Below are positions 40,137-51,453 of a DNA stretch of 64,000 bases, piece after piece. The notes beneath the pieces were generated by a model. That model ran no database searches. It was not told the origin of the DNA and saw nothing but the letters and a program-made list of their open reading frames with translations. Location: assembly GCF_019649055.1 (NCBI RefSeq), contig NW_026570227.1, positions 2,294,001-2,358,000 on the forward strand, in the 5' to 3' direction. The DNA is from Paramacrobiotus metropolitanus. Taxonomy: Eukaryota > Tardigrada > Eutardigrada > Parachela > Macrobiotidae. The position numbers were made by a program, and so were the translations under genes. How positions within the stretch are numbered: position 1 is the first letter of the stretch; every line of letters starts with the position of its first letter.

Positions 40137-41158
40137 ATAATCACTTCCACGTGGGAAGCTAACTAAATCAAGCTGCCAAACCGGGAAGTTGCCATTTGTT
40201 CACCCACCGGAAGCAGTTGGAATTTGTAATTTTAAAATTTTCGAATTAAACAAATTTATGGAGGAAGTCAGGTTAGGTAAGGAGAAATCAATCAACTGCC
40301 CGAGTGACCGTTTAGGAATTTCCGAAAGTTTAAATAAGCCTCTCAGGCACGTCGGATGAGGGCGAGTGTTTTCCTCCCAGCAGTTAATAGGCGAAGAGAG
40401 ACAGAGAGAGAAAGAGGGCAGACAGAAACGCCACTCTGGTCTGCTTGATAGCTATGCAGCTGCACTGCTGCAGTAAATCGCCCGCATGTACTCTGTACAG
40501 TATTTCCGGCTGCTTGCACAGTTGCAGTTCCAGGTCTATCGATCGCTACTAAGCGTGCAGTACATACGTTAACACTCGTAACAATATGTTATTAATTTTA
40601 CATGTATAACTCGAAAGCTGTTGCATCAACCGTTTGGCATGATACATCTAAGATATTATTATATTCTGCTAAGAATTTTCTGGGGAATCCAGGACCTTGA
40701 ATATGGTTGCGAGTAACTTTTTGAATGTGGATTTATGCCTAGCTAGTAGTGATAATTAAACTCTTAATTTTGCTGGGAATTAAACATTATGATTAATTCA
40801 ATTAAAATTATGGCAATTTTGATTATGCTGAGCGTAATTAAAATTGTGCATTTTTAATTAAGCTTAAGCATAATTAAAATTCGTCAATTTTAATTATACT
40901 TAAGCTTAATTCTGAGTCAAATTATGAACAATAAAATAGTCTGATCAAAGAAAACTGAATTTTAATTATGATAAGCAAAATTAAAATTGAATTTTAATTA
41001 TGCTCCAGTTTAATTAGAAATTGTTGAATTTGATTATGCTGATCATAATTAAAATTGATCAATTTCAATTATGATAAGCTTAATCAAAATTATAAGCAAA
41101 ATAATTATGATGAGTTTAATATTCACTACTAGCTAGTACTTACTGACCATCATTAACT
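40004..41158. repeat. segmental duplication, copy 2 (upstream part)
   Basis: Contiguous counterpart of 22570-22915 plus 27435-27897. It lacks the 4.5 kb insertion of copy 1 but contains a 382 bp MITE that copy 1 lacks. It carries the GA tract near 40390-40420 and presumably the promoter of the second membrane-protein gene. Confidence 0.9.
40747..41128. mobile_element. hAT-type MITE with 8 bp target duplication
   Basis: Flanked by CTAGCTAG at 40739-40746 and 41129-41136. Copy 1 has the site once (27861-27868). Ends are TAGTGATAATTAAACTC and, inverted, TAGTGAATATTAAACTC. An 8 bp duplication and a YARNG-like TIR start are hallmarks of the hAT superfamily (established). The inside is AT-rich with many AATTAAAATT inverted words and no frame. 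Confidence 0.9.
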
Positions 41159-41190
41159 ATGAAATACTCGTTAAATGGCTTAAATCGCTG

Positions 41191-41559
41191 ATGAAGGCAC
41201 AACCGGAGGTTAAAGGATCAGATGCAGACTCCGGTATTCAACTCGAATCTTCTACACGTGTAGCGAAAACTTTCGAAGAGCGTGGTACCCAAACGGATAT
41301 CAATCATGCCGGGACGAAGTCACGTCTGCCTCAACCCAAAATTCTCCCGAATGGAGGCCTGCAGTTTGAATCGCTTGAGGATTTTGTTGCTTATAGAGGC
41401 TGTAAGGCTAAGGATCATATTTTAACCACTGAAGAAACTCCCTGTGAAAGATGCTTTTCGTGGTTTCTTGATAACTGTGCCTGGTGGATTCTACCTGTGC
41501 TGATAATTGGCTCGAGTTGTCTCATGGTGTATCTCCTCTTAATTGTCCCCACTATTTGA
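41191..41559 (+). CDS. small tail-anchored membrane protein, copy 2 (122 residues)
   Basis: Paralogue of 27898-28308 with the same order: soluble charged part, TFEERGTQTDIN, QPKILPNGGLQFESLEDFV, CLDNCAWWILP-like collar (FLDNCAWWILP) and one membrane helix, ending after a shorter tail. The ancestral ATG at 41159 is followed by two extra bases and now opens a 10-codon frame whose TGA overlaps the next ATG (TGATG at 41189-41193). The remaining protein starts there, 14 residues shorter. It may still be made by reinitiation or may be decaying. Substitutions are spread along the frame without stops, which argues for some constraint. Confidence 0.6.
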   Translation: MKAQPEVKGSDADSGIQLESSTRVAKTFEERGTQTDINHAGTKSRLPQPKILPNGGLQFESLEDFVAYRGCKAKDHILTTEETPCERCFSWFLDNCAWWILPVLIIGSSCLMVYLLLIVPTI

Positions 41560-41708
41560 AGGATAGAAATTTAGAGGAGATAGGATAGAGGGTAGGGATT
41601 TAGATTCGTCTCATGGTGTATCTCCTCTCTTAAGCCTGCTGATTTATTGTTAAAATGAAAACATTCTAAGCGATCCGTTCCATTTAGCAGATGACTGGTT
41701 AAGGGACG

Positions 41709-41866
41709 TGACCCGGTACATGGTGCCAAATTTGGGTACATTCACAAGACCATCCACTTTCGTGCACTCCCAATCACGTTTCTGCATCGTTTTGTCACAT
41801 TCTGTAGCCAAACATTGTATACGTTGGTGTGATCGAAAACCGTTTGTGCGCGCAAGATCCGGTTGG
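41709..41866 (+). mobile_element. dispersed repeat, single copy
   Basis: Begins GACCCGGTACATGGTGCCAA and contains CATCGTTTTGTCACATTCTG, then TAGCCAAACATTGTATACG. It is the most complete plus-oriented member of the family described at 15012. Confidence 0.7.
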
Positions 41867-42894
41867 GAAGTTATGGGCGATACCAGATCCCGAAAAATTT
41901 AAATGCAAGGTGTACCAAAAGTCGGATTACGAACAGATCTCTTTCGAATTTTGCAAAAAAAGGCACATAAGTATAAAGATCATTTTGACACAGAAGCAAA
42001 ATTCTGGAATTTTTTTCGAATTTTGAAATGAATTTTAAAATTTTTTAAACGATTTTTAAAAAAACAATTTTACGGTAACCAAAGTAAGTCTCACACAGGG
42101 TAATTGCTCCCATATTTAATGGTCTTAATTTATATGGTCTGATACAGCAAGTATGTCTGTGCAGTATACAGTATCAGTTTATTCTAACTAATTCGTGAAA
42201 TCAGATTGTTAGAGTACCGGTTTCGGAATATTGATTACATTTATTACAGCATTTTCCTTTACCTTAACAGGCGACTTTCCAATAGCAGCTTGTGATGAAG
42301 TACTGGCAAGCGGAAAGTACTTATCTTGCAGTAAAAAAAATTTTAGGTTTGATAATCGTTTTACCGAGAGCAACTGCTTACTCAGGTGGAACCGAGAATT
42401 ATTGGATGTCAGCCCAAAAACAAATCCACCATTTCCACTACGCAAACCAGACGATTTGTGTGCTTGGTTGTGCGTTCAGCGGGTAATTTCTAGTGATGTC
42501 GGATGTCTTTCGGCTGAAAATACTAACCTTCTGCGGAAGATTCGAAGATCATCCATTTGCACTGACATTTTCTTCCCTCACCTTCTTCCGAAGATGGTGA
42601 GGAAAGCAAGTCTCACTGCGAATTAAAGACTTCCTACGAATCCGATCACAGCGAACGCGAGTGGTAAATACCAATTCCTTACAGATCTATATTCTATAAG
42701 CTATAATAAACTATTATAAGGTATTATCTATATTCTATAATAAACTATTATAACGAGTGACACGGTACATGGTACCAAATTCGTGCACTGCACATGCATG
42801 AAAACATTCGCTTTCGCGCACTCCAAAAAATTTTTTGTATTCTTTACAAAAGTATAAAAAGCCCTACCCGGAAAAAATCAAATTGTACGAAGTC
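41867..42894. other. intergenic with one further repeat fragment
   Basis: A second copy of the dispersed repeat start (CACGGTACATGGTACCAAAT, then TTCGCTTTCGCGCACTCC) lies at 42757-42836. An open frame at 42231-42626 has no motif. Nothing else seen. Confidence 0.45.
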
Positions 42895-43330
42895 GTCCGT
42901 ATCTGACTGAAAAGACTGGGTCTACTGCACATTCGGTTGGCTGTTATCCTTTTTAGTACCTTCCGCGATCGTCTAATTGGTGTATGCACCAGTTGTAGCA
43001 CCCGCCTTCGATGGCTTCGATGGCCTTCGATGGCTGGAGTAGAATGTATGCATTTTCTACGGAAATATTCATATCGAAGTGGCTATTTTGCCGCAGTGTT
43101 TGCGGCTAAATAGCCAGTTGGCTATTTTGCCGCACTAAGGTGGGCAAAATAGCTTGTTGGCTGTTTTACCGCACACTCTCTCGTTTTACCGCACTTTTAT
43201 CTCTCGTGCTTTAAGCATTGCAGTTTTGAACCGTAGTCTTTGCAGTGAATCCGCGCTCAGTTGCCGAAAAATTCCTATCCGAGTTTATTAACCAGAATTA
43301 GCTCAGTTTATTAACCTGAATAATTTGTCA
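42895..43330 (+). promoter_or_regulatory. conserved upstream block of the F-box family
   Basis: CTGGGTCTACTGCACATTCG...GTCTAATTGGTGTATGCA...GTAGCACCCGCC recurs, diverged, upstream of the gene at 49544 (49270-49370) and of the pseudogene at 52070 (51895-51990). It lies a few hundred bp from the start codon, so it is probably the shared promoter. Short TTTTGCCGCA repeats follow at 43085-43195. Confidence 0.55.
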
Positions 43331-45506
43331 ATGCAAAAAATGCTTCCCATAGAGCACCGTGCGAACAGCGTAGGAGTTATTGGGGATGATGGCTTCGTGC
43401 GCTGCGGCCTTGTGGTGGACGTGGCGGACAACGGACTGCTCATCGATTTTCGCTGTTCTCAGCAAAAATTTCAGCTGATTCCGTTCGATAAAGTCCTCAC
43501 TTCATGGCCAATACCGACACGTGATGTGGCCAAAAAGACTTCCGACCTTTATGTGAAGGTTCCCGTAGAGCTTCTGGTACCAGAGACAGCGAGTGGTCCA
43601 TGGATCTGGGTGCCCGCTGAAATGAATGTTGTGGGGCACGATATACCCCACCTATGGTACGAGGCAGCTGTTGTCCAGTGGCGGGATAAAGACAACGGCA
43701 CTCTGTGCACGGACATAGTTCCCCTTGAACGCATCCGTCGGACCCCAACCTTGCTACACTCGGCAGTGATGGAGATGGGTCCTGACCTGGCTTACCGCTG
43801 CACCAAACCAGGGGAATTAGTCAAGGCCAGTATGCCGCTAAATGAAAAGGTTGCATTGTTGTCTGCGGAAAAACTTGAAAATTTGATGAAGCGGTTAAGT
43901 GAATATCTTCGGATTACGCTGTGGTCGCGAGTTGCCATAGTGGACCTTGCGGACGGCCGATTGGATTACATATTTAAGTCTGGTGCTTTTCCATATGATT
44001 CTCAAAATAAAATGATCCTGGTAAGGATAATCGGCTAAGCACAAAAACATCGGGAAGCTGCTGTGCTGTTCTGCTGACTTCCCCGTTCCTTTTTCTGTTT
44101 GCGGCAGTTTTTTCACCTGGTCCGCTTTGCAGGCGCATGTGGGCTATGCCAACACCTACTTGACGGAGCTCTTTCTGTCGAAAAGTTCCGCAGAAAGCTG
44201 CGGAGAAGTACCGTTGGAGCAGATGTCGCTTCCGGCGGAAGTGTTGCTTCAGGTCTTTTCCCAGCTGGACACTGTCACGCAGACAGTGCTGAGCAGGGTT
44301 TGCGCATCTTGGAACTGGATGATGGAGTCGCCCACGCTGGCCTCCACTGTTGTCATTAAGGATTCAGCGGATTTCAAGAGCGACTGGGCTTGTTACGTGT
44401 ATGCGCAATTCTTTTATCCGGCCGTCATCTATAAACGCCTTCGTACTGGCACGAAACACATCGTGGTGGCCAGGGAACGTTCAGAGCTGAGCACCAAGAA
44501 CGTGTTTAATGTGCTGGACATGGTCCGTTACGTTGCTGACCATCAGTCTGCCATCCGCTTGCGAACGCTGCATCTGAGCGGCAGGAATCTCCGATTACGG
44601 ACAAACTGCGCTAAGAACACATTGCGCTGGGACCAATGCACCCAGCATGATGTCAATGTCGAACGTAACCCGGAATGCTTGAAAGGTTTTGTGGAATTGT
44701 ACGGCGCTCTGCCGTGTCATGTCTTACGTCTGACAAACTGCACAATCACCCTGCACTGCTCTATTTCCGGAGTGTCTACGTGGGAGGAGTTAGGCCCTAC
44801 TTTATCAATGGAAGTTTCGACGGCGAACATCGGACTCGGTGCCGATTTCGGTTGTACACTGTGGAATGCGTTGGAGGCGGCGCTGTCGGTGCCGCGTGCG
44901 GAGGAATTGGTTGAGCTGTCGCAGTGGTTGGCACAACTGAGTGACTCGCAAATGGAAGACAAAATAGTCGTTTGCAAGGTACGTAGAAGAAACGGCGGAA
45001 TTGCGTAGGATTTGGAAAGATATCATTGATGTACATAAGGTAGTAACATGGATTTAAAGTGTGTAAATATGTAGGTAGTGCTGCATCACTCTTTTTCATG
45101 TGTGACATAAGCCATTTGAGAAAACATTTTATAATTTTTATTCATAAAAAAGATAAGTGTCAATAGATGCACTGAAATGCGTAATCAAGATAAGGAACAC
45201 TCATTTTCCAGTCAAAAATCAGTTAGCAGGTGAAATCGATAGTTTGCAACTTTGCAGTAGAAGTAAATCCTGTGGCATAAGTGGAATGAAATGAAAGTCA
45301 ATGCTTCATATTCAGGTTATTCAAGTTATTAATTTTTGCAGACTTTGTGTGCGGTGCAGTCGTGTGATCCACGTCTATCTTCGCATTATCGCGGGAAGAA
45401 GTGGTGCGTGGAGGGCTTGCAACAACTGCAGTTGGAGAAGCTGTCGAGGCTAGCCCTGCATTTTCTCCTGCAAATCCAATCGAAAAGTGATGAGACGGGA
45501 GGTTAA
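43331..45506 (+). CDS. Tudor-like/F-box protein, copy A, 3 exons (566 residues)
   Basis: Exons 43331-44020, 44133-44978 and 45342-45506, all phase 0. Exon 1 encodes an orphan N-terminal domain (VGVIGDDGFVRCGLVVDVAD...FDKVLTSWP, then WIWVPAEM and VVQWRDKDNGTLCTDIVPLE) that looks like paired small beta barrels reading charged ligands (inference). Exon 2 opens with an F-box near residues 262-305 (SLPAEVLLQVFSQLDTVTQ, then ASWNWMMESPTL), which would bind Skp1 in an SCF ubiquitin ligase. A Leu- and Cys-containing region follows (RLRTLHLSGRNL, FVELYGALPCHVLRLTNCT), probably the substrate side. Exon 3 ends with KLSRLALHFLLQIQSKSDET. Copy C at 49544 has the same structure, which supports the model. 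Confidence 0.85.
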
Positions 45507-45707
45507 GTGGGGTGCCGGACTTTCTCAACCTAGTGCAATGCAATTATAATGCTTTTTATCCTATGCATTCGGAGGATCCTATGCAACGGCGACATTTAAC
45601 TTCTTTCTTTTCTTTCGTAGGCAATGTAAACCGCTGTTTCGATTTATATGTATTTTTGTGTAGGATCATAGGATGTGCAGCCAATAAATTAGCGGTGTGA
45701 GTTTTTA

Positions 45708-47890
45708 TGCGCAGCCTAGTTGCCATAGTAGACCTCGTGGACGATCAGTTGGATTACATTTACAAGACCGATGCCTATCTTTATGATACTGAAAATAAAA
45801 TTCTGGTAAACATAATCGTCTTTCTTTGTTAAAAACGTCGGAAGACTGCTAAAAAGTTCAACTGAACTCCTTGCTCCTTCATTTGTTTGCGATACGTGTA
45901 CCACAAACACAATAACACCATACCATCCGTGTTTTATCTGGTCCGCTTTACAGTCCTTAGTAAACTGTGCCAACAACTTATTAACACAAGCCTGGCTGTC
46001 AAAGAACCCCGTAGAATACTGTGGAGATGGACCTTCGGACCGGCTATTGCTCCCGACGGAAGTGCTTCTGCAAATCTTTGCCCAGCTGGAAACTGTCACG
46101 CAGACAGCGTTGAGCGCGGTTTCCGCTTCCTGGAAAGAGATGATGGAGTCGCCAACGCTAGTTTCCACTATTGTCATTAAAAATTCAGCCGATTTTAAAA
46201 GCAAGGTTTTTTACACTGCCAGTCACCATTTTTTTCTCTCGGCCACCATTTACAAACGCCTCCGTCCTGGCACGAAACGCGTTGTAGTAGACAGCGAACG
46301 TTCGCAACTGGACATCAAGAACGTGTTGAAAGGATTGGACATGATACGCTACGTTGCTGATCACCAGTATGCCACTGGACTCCGAACGTTGCATCTGAGC
46401 GCCATGAAGCTCTGTCTGGGGATGAGCTGCGTCAAAAACATCCTACGCTGGGACGAATGCACGCATCACCAGCCCAACCGTACGGATTTCCAACGTAACC
46501 CGGAGTGCCTGCACTGTTTTGTGGAATTGTACAGCGCTCTGCCGTGTGATGCTATCCGTCTAACAAACTGCACGGTTGCTTTGACGTGCTCTATTCCCGG
46601 AAGGTCAAAGTGGGAGGGATCAGGCCCTACCGTGTCAATGGAAATTTCGACGGCGCACATTAGACTGGGTACCGGTTTCGGTTGCACACTGTGGAATGCT
46701 TTGGAGGCGGCGCTGTCGGTGTCGCGTGCGGAGGAACTCGTTGAGTTGTCGCAGTGGTTGGCACACGTGAATGACTCGGAGATGGATACCAAAATAGTCG
46801 TATGCAAGATATGTACTCATCGTGACGGAATTTCGTAAGTAAGGTCCTGCCTAACATCTGTACTTTGTAAATGTAAGATAGGGCTAACTTTTTGTGACTC
46901 CATTAAATAACTATAAATAAATGAGAAGAGATGTACGGCAATGCCCAGATGAAGGCAAGAGACACTGATATGTACTCCTGGTGACAGAGGAAATCGCTTG
47001 TTTAGCCATTACCATGGGGCAGGGGTTCCGTGGGTATCTGCGATAAGCATGGTCGAATGAAAAGAATAACAAAGCTTGTTATTCGGCCTATTTAACTCTT
47101 TGTAAACTTTGTGTGCGACGCAGTCGTGTGATCCGCGACCATCTTCGCATTATCGCGGGAAGAAGTGGTGCGTGGATGGCCTGCAACATCTGCAGTTGGA
47201 GAAATTTTCAGTCTGTAAACCTTTAATAAGTATCACAATGCTAGTACAAAACTGAGTACCAAAGCAGAATATAATTTATAATAAAAACACTTCTTCGATG
47301 CTATCCTGTTCGGGGATTGTACCCATCACCCTTATCGCGTTTCCCCGTTGCATTTGAATAGATAGCCGCTGCCTAAAAAACTCTTTTGCGCGTTTTTGGC
47401 CGGTAGCAGTTGCAATTCCGTTTCTTATCTTCTGGACGAGCGTTTTAGTTCCATTTCCCCAGGGTCCGTAGATTTCAAATGCTGCTGCCATGAAATTGTA
47501 CCTTGGTTGCAGCCAGCCGTGTTTTGTCAGCTTTCCTCGCTCCGCGTGCTCGGCCGCAGCCCCGACGTTCACCAGGGTCCGATCAATATACGAAGCCGCC
47601 AGTGTGTCTACGCAAGTCACATCGATAGCCAGTGGCTTTCCGCGCTCCCAGGGTACGAGCGTGATCACGTCCGGCCTTTTGCGATCTTTCACAGAGAGAC
47701 CTTTTGGTTCCATCCTGGCTGGGAAACCTGCGGTTTTCAGGCCGCGGGTGAACTCTCCGCTGAGGCCATCATGTCTTGGCAATCTGCCGGCTGACCGTTT
47801 ACAACGGAGCCCGTGCCGCCCCAGTTGGAGAAATTGCCGCGCCTAAGCCTGCACTTTCTTCTGCAAGTCCGATCTAAAACTGAAAAGACG
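45708..47890 (+). pseudogene. Tudor-like/F-box gene, copy B, decayed
   Basis: Only the last 30 codons of exon 1 remain (LVAIVDLVDDQLDYIYK). Exon 2 is intact as a frame (45955-46809) with the F-box (LLPTEVLLQIFAQLETVTQ). The exon 2 donor, gt in copies A and C, reads at (TGCAAG|atatgt, 46810), and the exon 3 acceptor cag reads taa (47110). Exon 3 is interrupted at 47212 by a retrotransposon fragment and resumes at 47823. There is no counterpart of the promoter block. Exon 2 could still be expressed as a single-exon product, but the gene as such is dead. Confidence 0.85.
47212..47822 (-). mobile_element. retrotransposon 3' fragment with endonuclease-like domain
   Basis: Inserted into exon 3 of copy B and flanked by CAGTTGGAGAAATT on both sides (47198-47211 and about 47823-47836), a 14 bp target duplication. 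On the minus strand 47782-47276 encodes 168 residues: RPDVITLVPWERGKPLAIDV, CVDTLAASYIDRT, HGWLQPRYNFMAAAFEIYGP, QRLSIQMQRGNAIRVMGTIP. I know this pattern from the C-terminal region of invertebrate reverse-transcriptase elements, where RPD..L..W..G..L..DVT suggests a PD-(D/E)XK-type nuclease (inference). The frame is open but lacks the reverse transcriptase, so it is a 5'-truncated copy. Confidence 0.8.
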
Positions 47891-48159
47891 GGCAATTAAG
47901 TGAGGTGCTAGGTTTTTGTTTAGCTAGCGCAATGTTGGTTGAGTTTTAATGGCGCTTTGTTTTATAATACTGAGCTGCTCTTTCCCCTTTTTATTGCTTT
48001 TATTTCGCATTCTTCGCTGAGTTTCGTTTATAGCGGCGACGGTTGATTATTCTTTCGTAACTGCCACAAGCCCTGTAATGGTTTCTGTTCATATTTTGTA
48101 AGAAAACGCAACAGTGGGTTAGCGTTGTCAGTTTTCGCATGCTACATTCAGCTGCTGAG

Positions 48160-48422
48160 ATACCGTAATTATCGAATTTGAAGCCCCCCCGTAATTAGAG
48201 CCCACCCCCAAGGTCGTTTGAAAGTTATAAGCCCCGAAATAGAGGCCCATGGGCTTAATTAAATACCGTAAACCCCATTTAAAAAATGCCAAAAAGCTGG
48301 TTTGAAAAATTGAAGCCCGCCCCCTAAATACAAGCCCATGCCCGTATTCGTAATTGGAGCCCACCCCGTGGGTCATTTGTAATATTTGTAACCCTGGGCT
48401 TCTAATTCGATAAATACGGTAT
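48160..48422. mobile_element. 263 bp MITE with ATACCGTAATTATCGAATT terminal repeats
   Basis: Left end ATACCGTAATTATCGAATT.GAAGCCC; the right end, inverted, is ATACCGTATTTATCGAATTAGAAGCCC-like. Inside are several GAGCCCACCCC words in inverted and direct orientation. An apparent minus frame through it is meaningless. Confidence 0.88.
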
Positions 48423-48713
48423 TATGGCGAATTAAAAGTTAATGAAAAACAGCTCGCCAAAATCCGCGCGCTTTGCAACCGGTAGTGGAAGTTCTTATTC
48501 ATTCAGTTGATTAAATCGTACGTAACAACGAAATAGGTTCTCTAAATAGAACTCGTATACAGTACCACATCTTATTGTCATGTTATACAGAGGTCTCGCA
48601 CATCATCTAGAAAACTATGCAGGTAACGCATTTAGAGCATCTGATCGACAAGCAGCGTCGCACCATAAATGCTAAACTCTCAAGGATCGACTTGGCACAA
48701 GAAGTAGAAGGGC

Positions 48714-48995
48714 CTACTCCTCCCTATACACTGCGAGTGCCAGCAGATTGGTGAAAAGGAGGACGGCGGCGGCGCAGCTCACCACCACCCAAGGCTGGTT
48801 GCGGGGTTCTTTATTCGTCAGGAAAAGGTCATGGCCCATAATCTACTAGCGTACAAAAGATCACGGTAGGCGGCCGATAGACCACTGCTGTTGACCTCGT
48901 AGCTCTAGAGAATGCTCAGTCGGATATTGGCGGCCGTCGACTGTCCGTGCAGTTCATCCAGCAGTGTGATGATGGTATTGGTTTCGTGAGGAAAA
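48714..48995 (-). pseudogene. remnant of a membrane protein
   Basis: Minus strand: TNTIITLLDELHGQSTAANI then a TAG, then SYEVNSSGLSAAYRDLLYAS, a frame change, and GHDLFLTNKEPRNQPWVVV followed by a clear membrane helix (SCAAAVLLFTNLLALAVY) and a stop at 48714. The soluble part, linker and helix could be the end of a transporter or receptor. Family not recognised. Confidence 0.4.
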
Positions 48996-49543
48996 ACTGG
49001 CAAATGCCATCAAATACAACGCCCAAGAGCAAACGAAAACAGGAGGGACGCAGATAATTTCTACAGCATCACGAGAGAGTGATGATCACATGGACGACCA
49101 GCTGCGTTGTGCAGTCGATGGCGGAGTGGCTGCACGTCGGGACTCCGGAATCGAGTCGGTCGCGGTGGCGTTCTAGATCACGTTTGTCATGTAAACATAC
49201 AAAACGTCAAGTGCTGCCAGCCAAGCACTACCCTTTACTATGGAACAGCCGTGACTTCCTGGAGACTCGAAGGGCTGGGCATATTGCATACCCAGTTAGC
49301 TGTCCGAAAAACGGTCAGGCCGTCTGATTGGTGTACACAATAGCCGCCCTCTTAGTGCGTATAATGCATGCCTTTCCAATGGAAATTATCAGTTCTCTCG
49401 TGTTCAAGCATTATAACCGTAGTCTCGCGTGCCCATGGTATTGTACTTTGCTGAATGAATTTGCATTCAGTTGCTGAAATTGCTATCCAATCATTTGCCC
49501 AAAATTCAGTTTATTAACCAGAATTATTTGTCGATGCAAGAAG
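48996..49543 (+). promoter_or_regulatory. upstream region of F-box copy C
   Basis: Holds the diverged counterpart of the copy A promoter block at about 49270-49370 (GGGCTGGGCATATTGCATAC, later GTCTGATTGGTGTACACAAT). The leader GTCGATGCAAGAAGATGGCT shows the copy A start context, but the older ATG at 49532 is out of frame here, so 49544 is used. Confidence 0.5.
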
Positions 49544-51453
49544 ATGGCTTTTCTAAAGCACCGCATGAACAGTGTAGGGGTGCTGGGGGCTAACGGCCTC
49601 ATGTACTGTGGCCGTGTGGTGGGCGCTGCAAACAACGGACTTCTGCTAGAGTTTCACGGCTTCCAGCGAGAACGCTTTCTATTCCCGTTCGACAAGGTCT
49701 TCACATCATGGCCAACACAGGAAAGTCATGTGGCCACAAATTCGGACGAGCTATACAGGAAGATGCCAATAGAGCTTCTGGTACCGGAGACAAAAAGTGG
49801 TCCATGGATCTGGGTGCCCGCTGAAATGACTATTGTGGATTTTGATACTATTTTCTGCCAGTGGTTCGAGGCGGTTATTGTTCATTGGCGAAACGAAGCC
49901 AGCGGTGCTCTCTGCACGGACATTGTTCTTGCTGAGCGCATCCGCAGGGGTCTGACATACGAGTGCACCAAACCAGGAGAATTCGCCAAAGGCAGCGTGC
50001 CACTGAATGAAGAAGTTCGGTCGATGTCTCCGGAGAAACTGGAAGACCTGATGAAGCGGTTGAACGAATATTTTCGATCTAAGTTAAATTCGGGTGCTGT
50101 TATCGTGGACCTCGTGGACGGCCGATTGGATTACATTTATAGGCCTGATCTCTGTAATTCTTATGCCGATAAGGAGATTCTGGTAAGGGTAATAAGCGGA
50201 AGACTGCTAACCTGTTTCTCCTGACTTCCGTGTTCCTTTTATATGTTTGCGGCGCGTGTTTCATCTGGTCCGCTTTGCAGGCGCGCGTACACTTTGAGAG
50301 CACCCACTTAACACAGCGCTGGCTGACGAGCAACCTGGTGGAAAACTCTGGAAATGTGTCACCGGACCCGCTGTTGCTTCCGGCAGAAGTGTTGCTGCAG
50401 GTCTTCGCCCATCTGGACACTGTCACGCAGACAGCACTGGGCGCGGTCTGTGCTTCTTGGAATTGGATGATGGAGTCACCAACGCTAGCTTCCACTATTG
50501 CCATTAAAGCTTCAAGAGATTTCCAGACCAGCTGGGAGTATTCCAAAATCAACCATTTCTTCTACGTGGCCGCTATCTATAAACGCCTGCGCCCATGCAC
50601 GCAACGTGTTGTAGTCGCTAACAAACATTCGGAGATGGGCATCCGCGACGCGTGGAGAGTGCTGGACATGATCCGCTACGTTGCTGACCATGAGTCTGCC
50701 ATCCGACTGCGAACCTTGCATCTGAGCCGCCGGAATTTCCATTGGGGGATCCACTGTGCTAATAACTTTCTGCGCTGGGAGGAATGCTGGCAGCATCAGC
50801 ATGACCTAACCAAGGCTCAGCTTTATCCAAATTGCCTTCGCTGCTTCGTGGAATTATACAGCACTCTGCCGTGTGATGCCATCCGTCTGACAAACTGCAC
50901 GGTTACCTTGATCTGCTCTATTTTCGAATTGTCAGGGCGCAAGGACTTAAGACCTACCGTGTCAGTAGAAATTTTGACGGCGCACGTTAAATTGGGTGAC
51001 GATTTTGAGTGCACGCTGTGGAATGCGCTGGAGACGGCGCTGTCGATGCCGCGTGCGGAGGAACTCGTTGAGCTATCGCAGTGGTTGGCACAATTGGATG
51101 ACTCGCACACGGATGCCAAAATAGCCGTGTGCAAGGTATGCAATCAAAGTGGCGGGAACTCGTAAGGTTTGAAGAGAAGTCTTTGCTGTGGTAGTATGGG
51201 TGTTTGCGATATACACTGAGCTGCTGGCCGAATGAAAAGAATGACAAAGCTCGTTATTCAGTGACTTAAGCCACTCAATTCTTTGCAGACTTTGTGTGCG
51301 GCGCAATCGTCTGATCCGCGTCCATCGTCGCATTATCGGGGGAAGAAATGGTGCGTGGATGGCTTGCAACATCTGCAGTTGGAGAAGCTGTCGCGATTAG
51401 CCCTTCACTTTCTCCTGCAAGTCCAGTCAGAAACTGATAAGACGGGCGATTAA
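49544..51453 (+). CDS. Tudor-like/F-box protein, copy C, 3 exons (552 residues)
   Basis: Exons 49544-50182, 50281-51135 and 51289-51453, phase 0 throughout, intact. The same architecture as copy A: N-terminal orphan domain (VGVLGANGLMYCGRVVGAAN, FDKVFTSWP, WIWVPAEM, HWRNEASGALCTDIV), F-box near residues 244-288 (LLPAEVLLQVFAHLDTVTQ), the RLRTLHLSRRNF and FVELYSTLPCDAIRLTNCT blocks, and a short last exon ending LLQVQSETDKTGD. Its expected role is a substrate adaptor of an SCF ubiquitin ligase, with the substrate unknown. The start moved 12 bases downstream relative to copy A because of a frame change in the leader. Confidence 0.87.

Noticed and set aside
44675-45108. Antisense frames in F-box copy A
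   Set aside because: They mirror exon 2 and recur in copies B and C only because the sense strand is conserved.
47396-47846. Plus frames of 118 and 132 codons
   Set aside because: Shadows of the minus-strand retroelement frame.
48128-48376. 82-codon minus frame rich in Gly and Phe
   Set aside because: It lies inside the MITE with inverted ends, and repeats of GAGCCCACCCC explain its composition.
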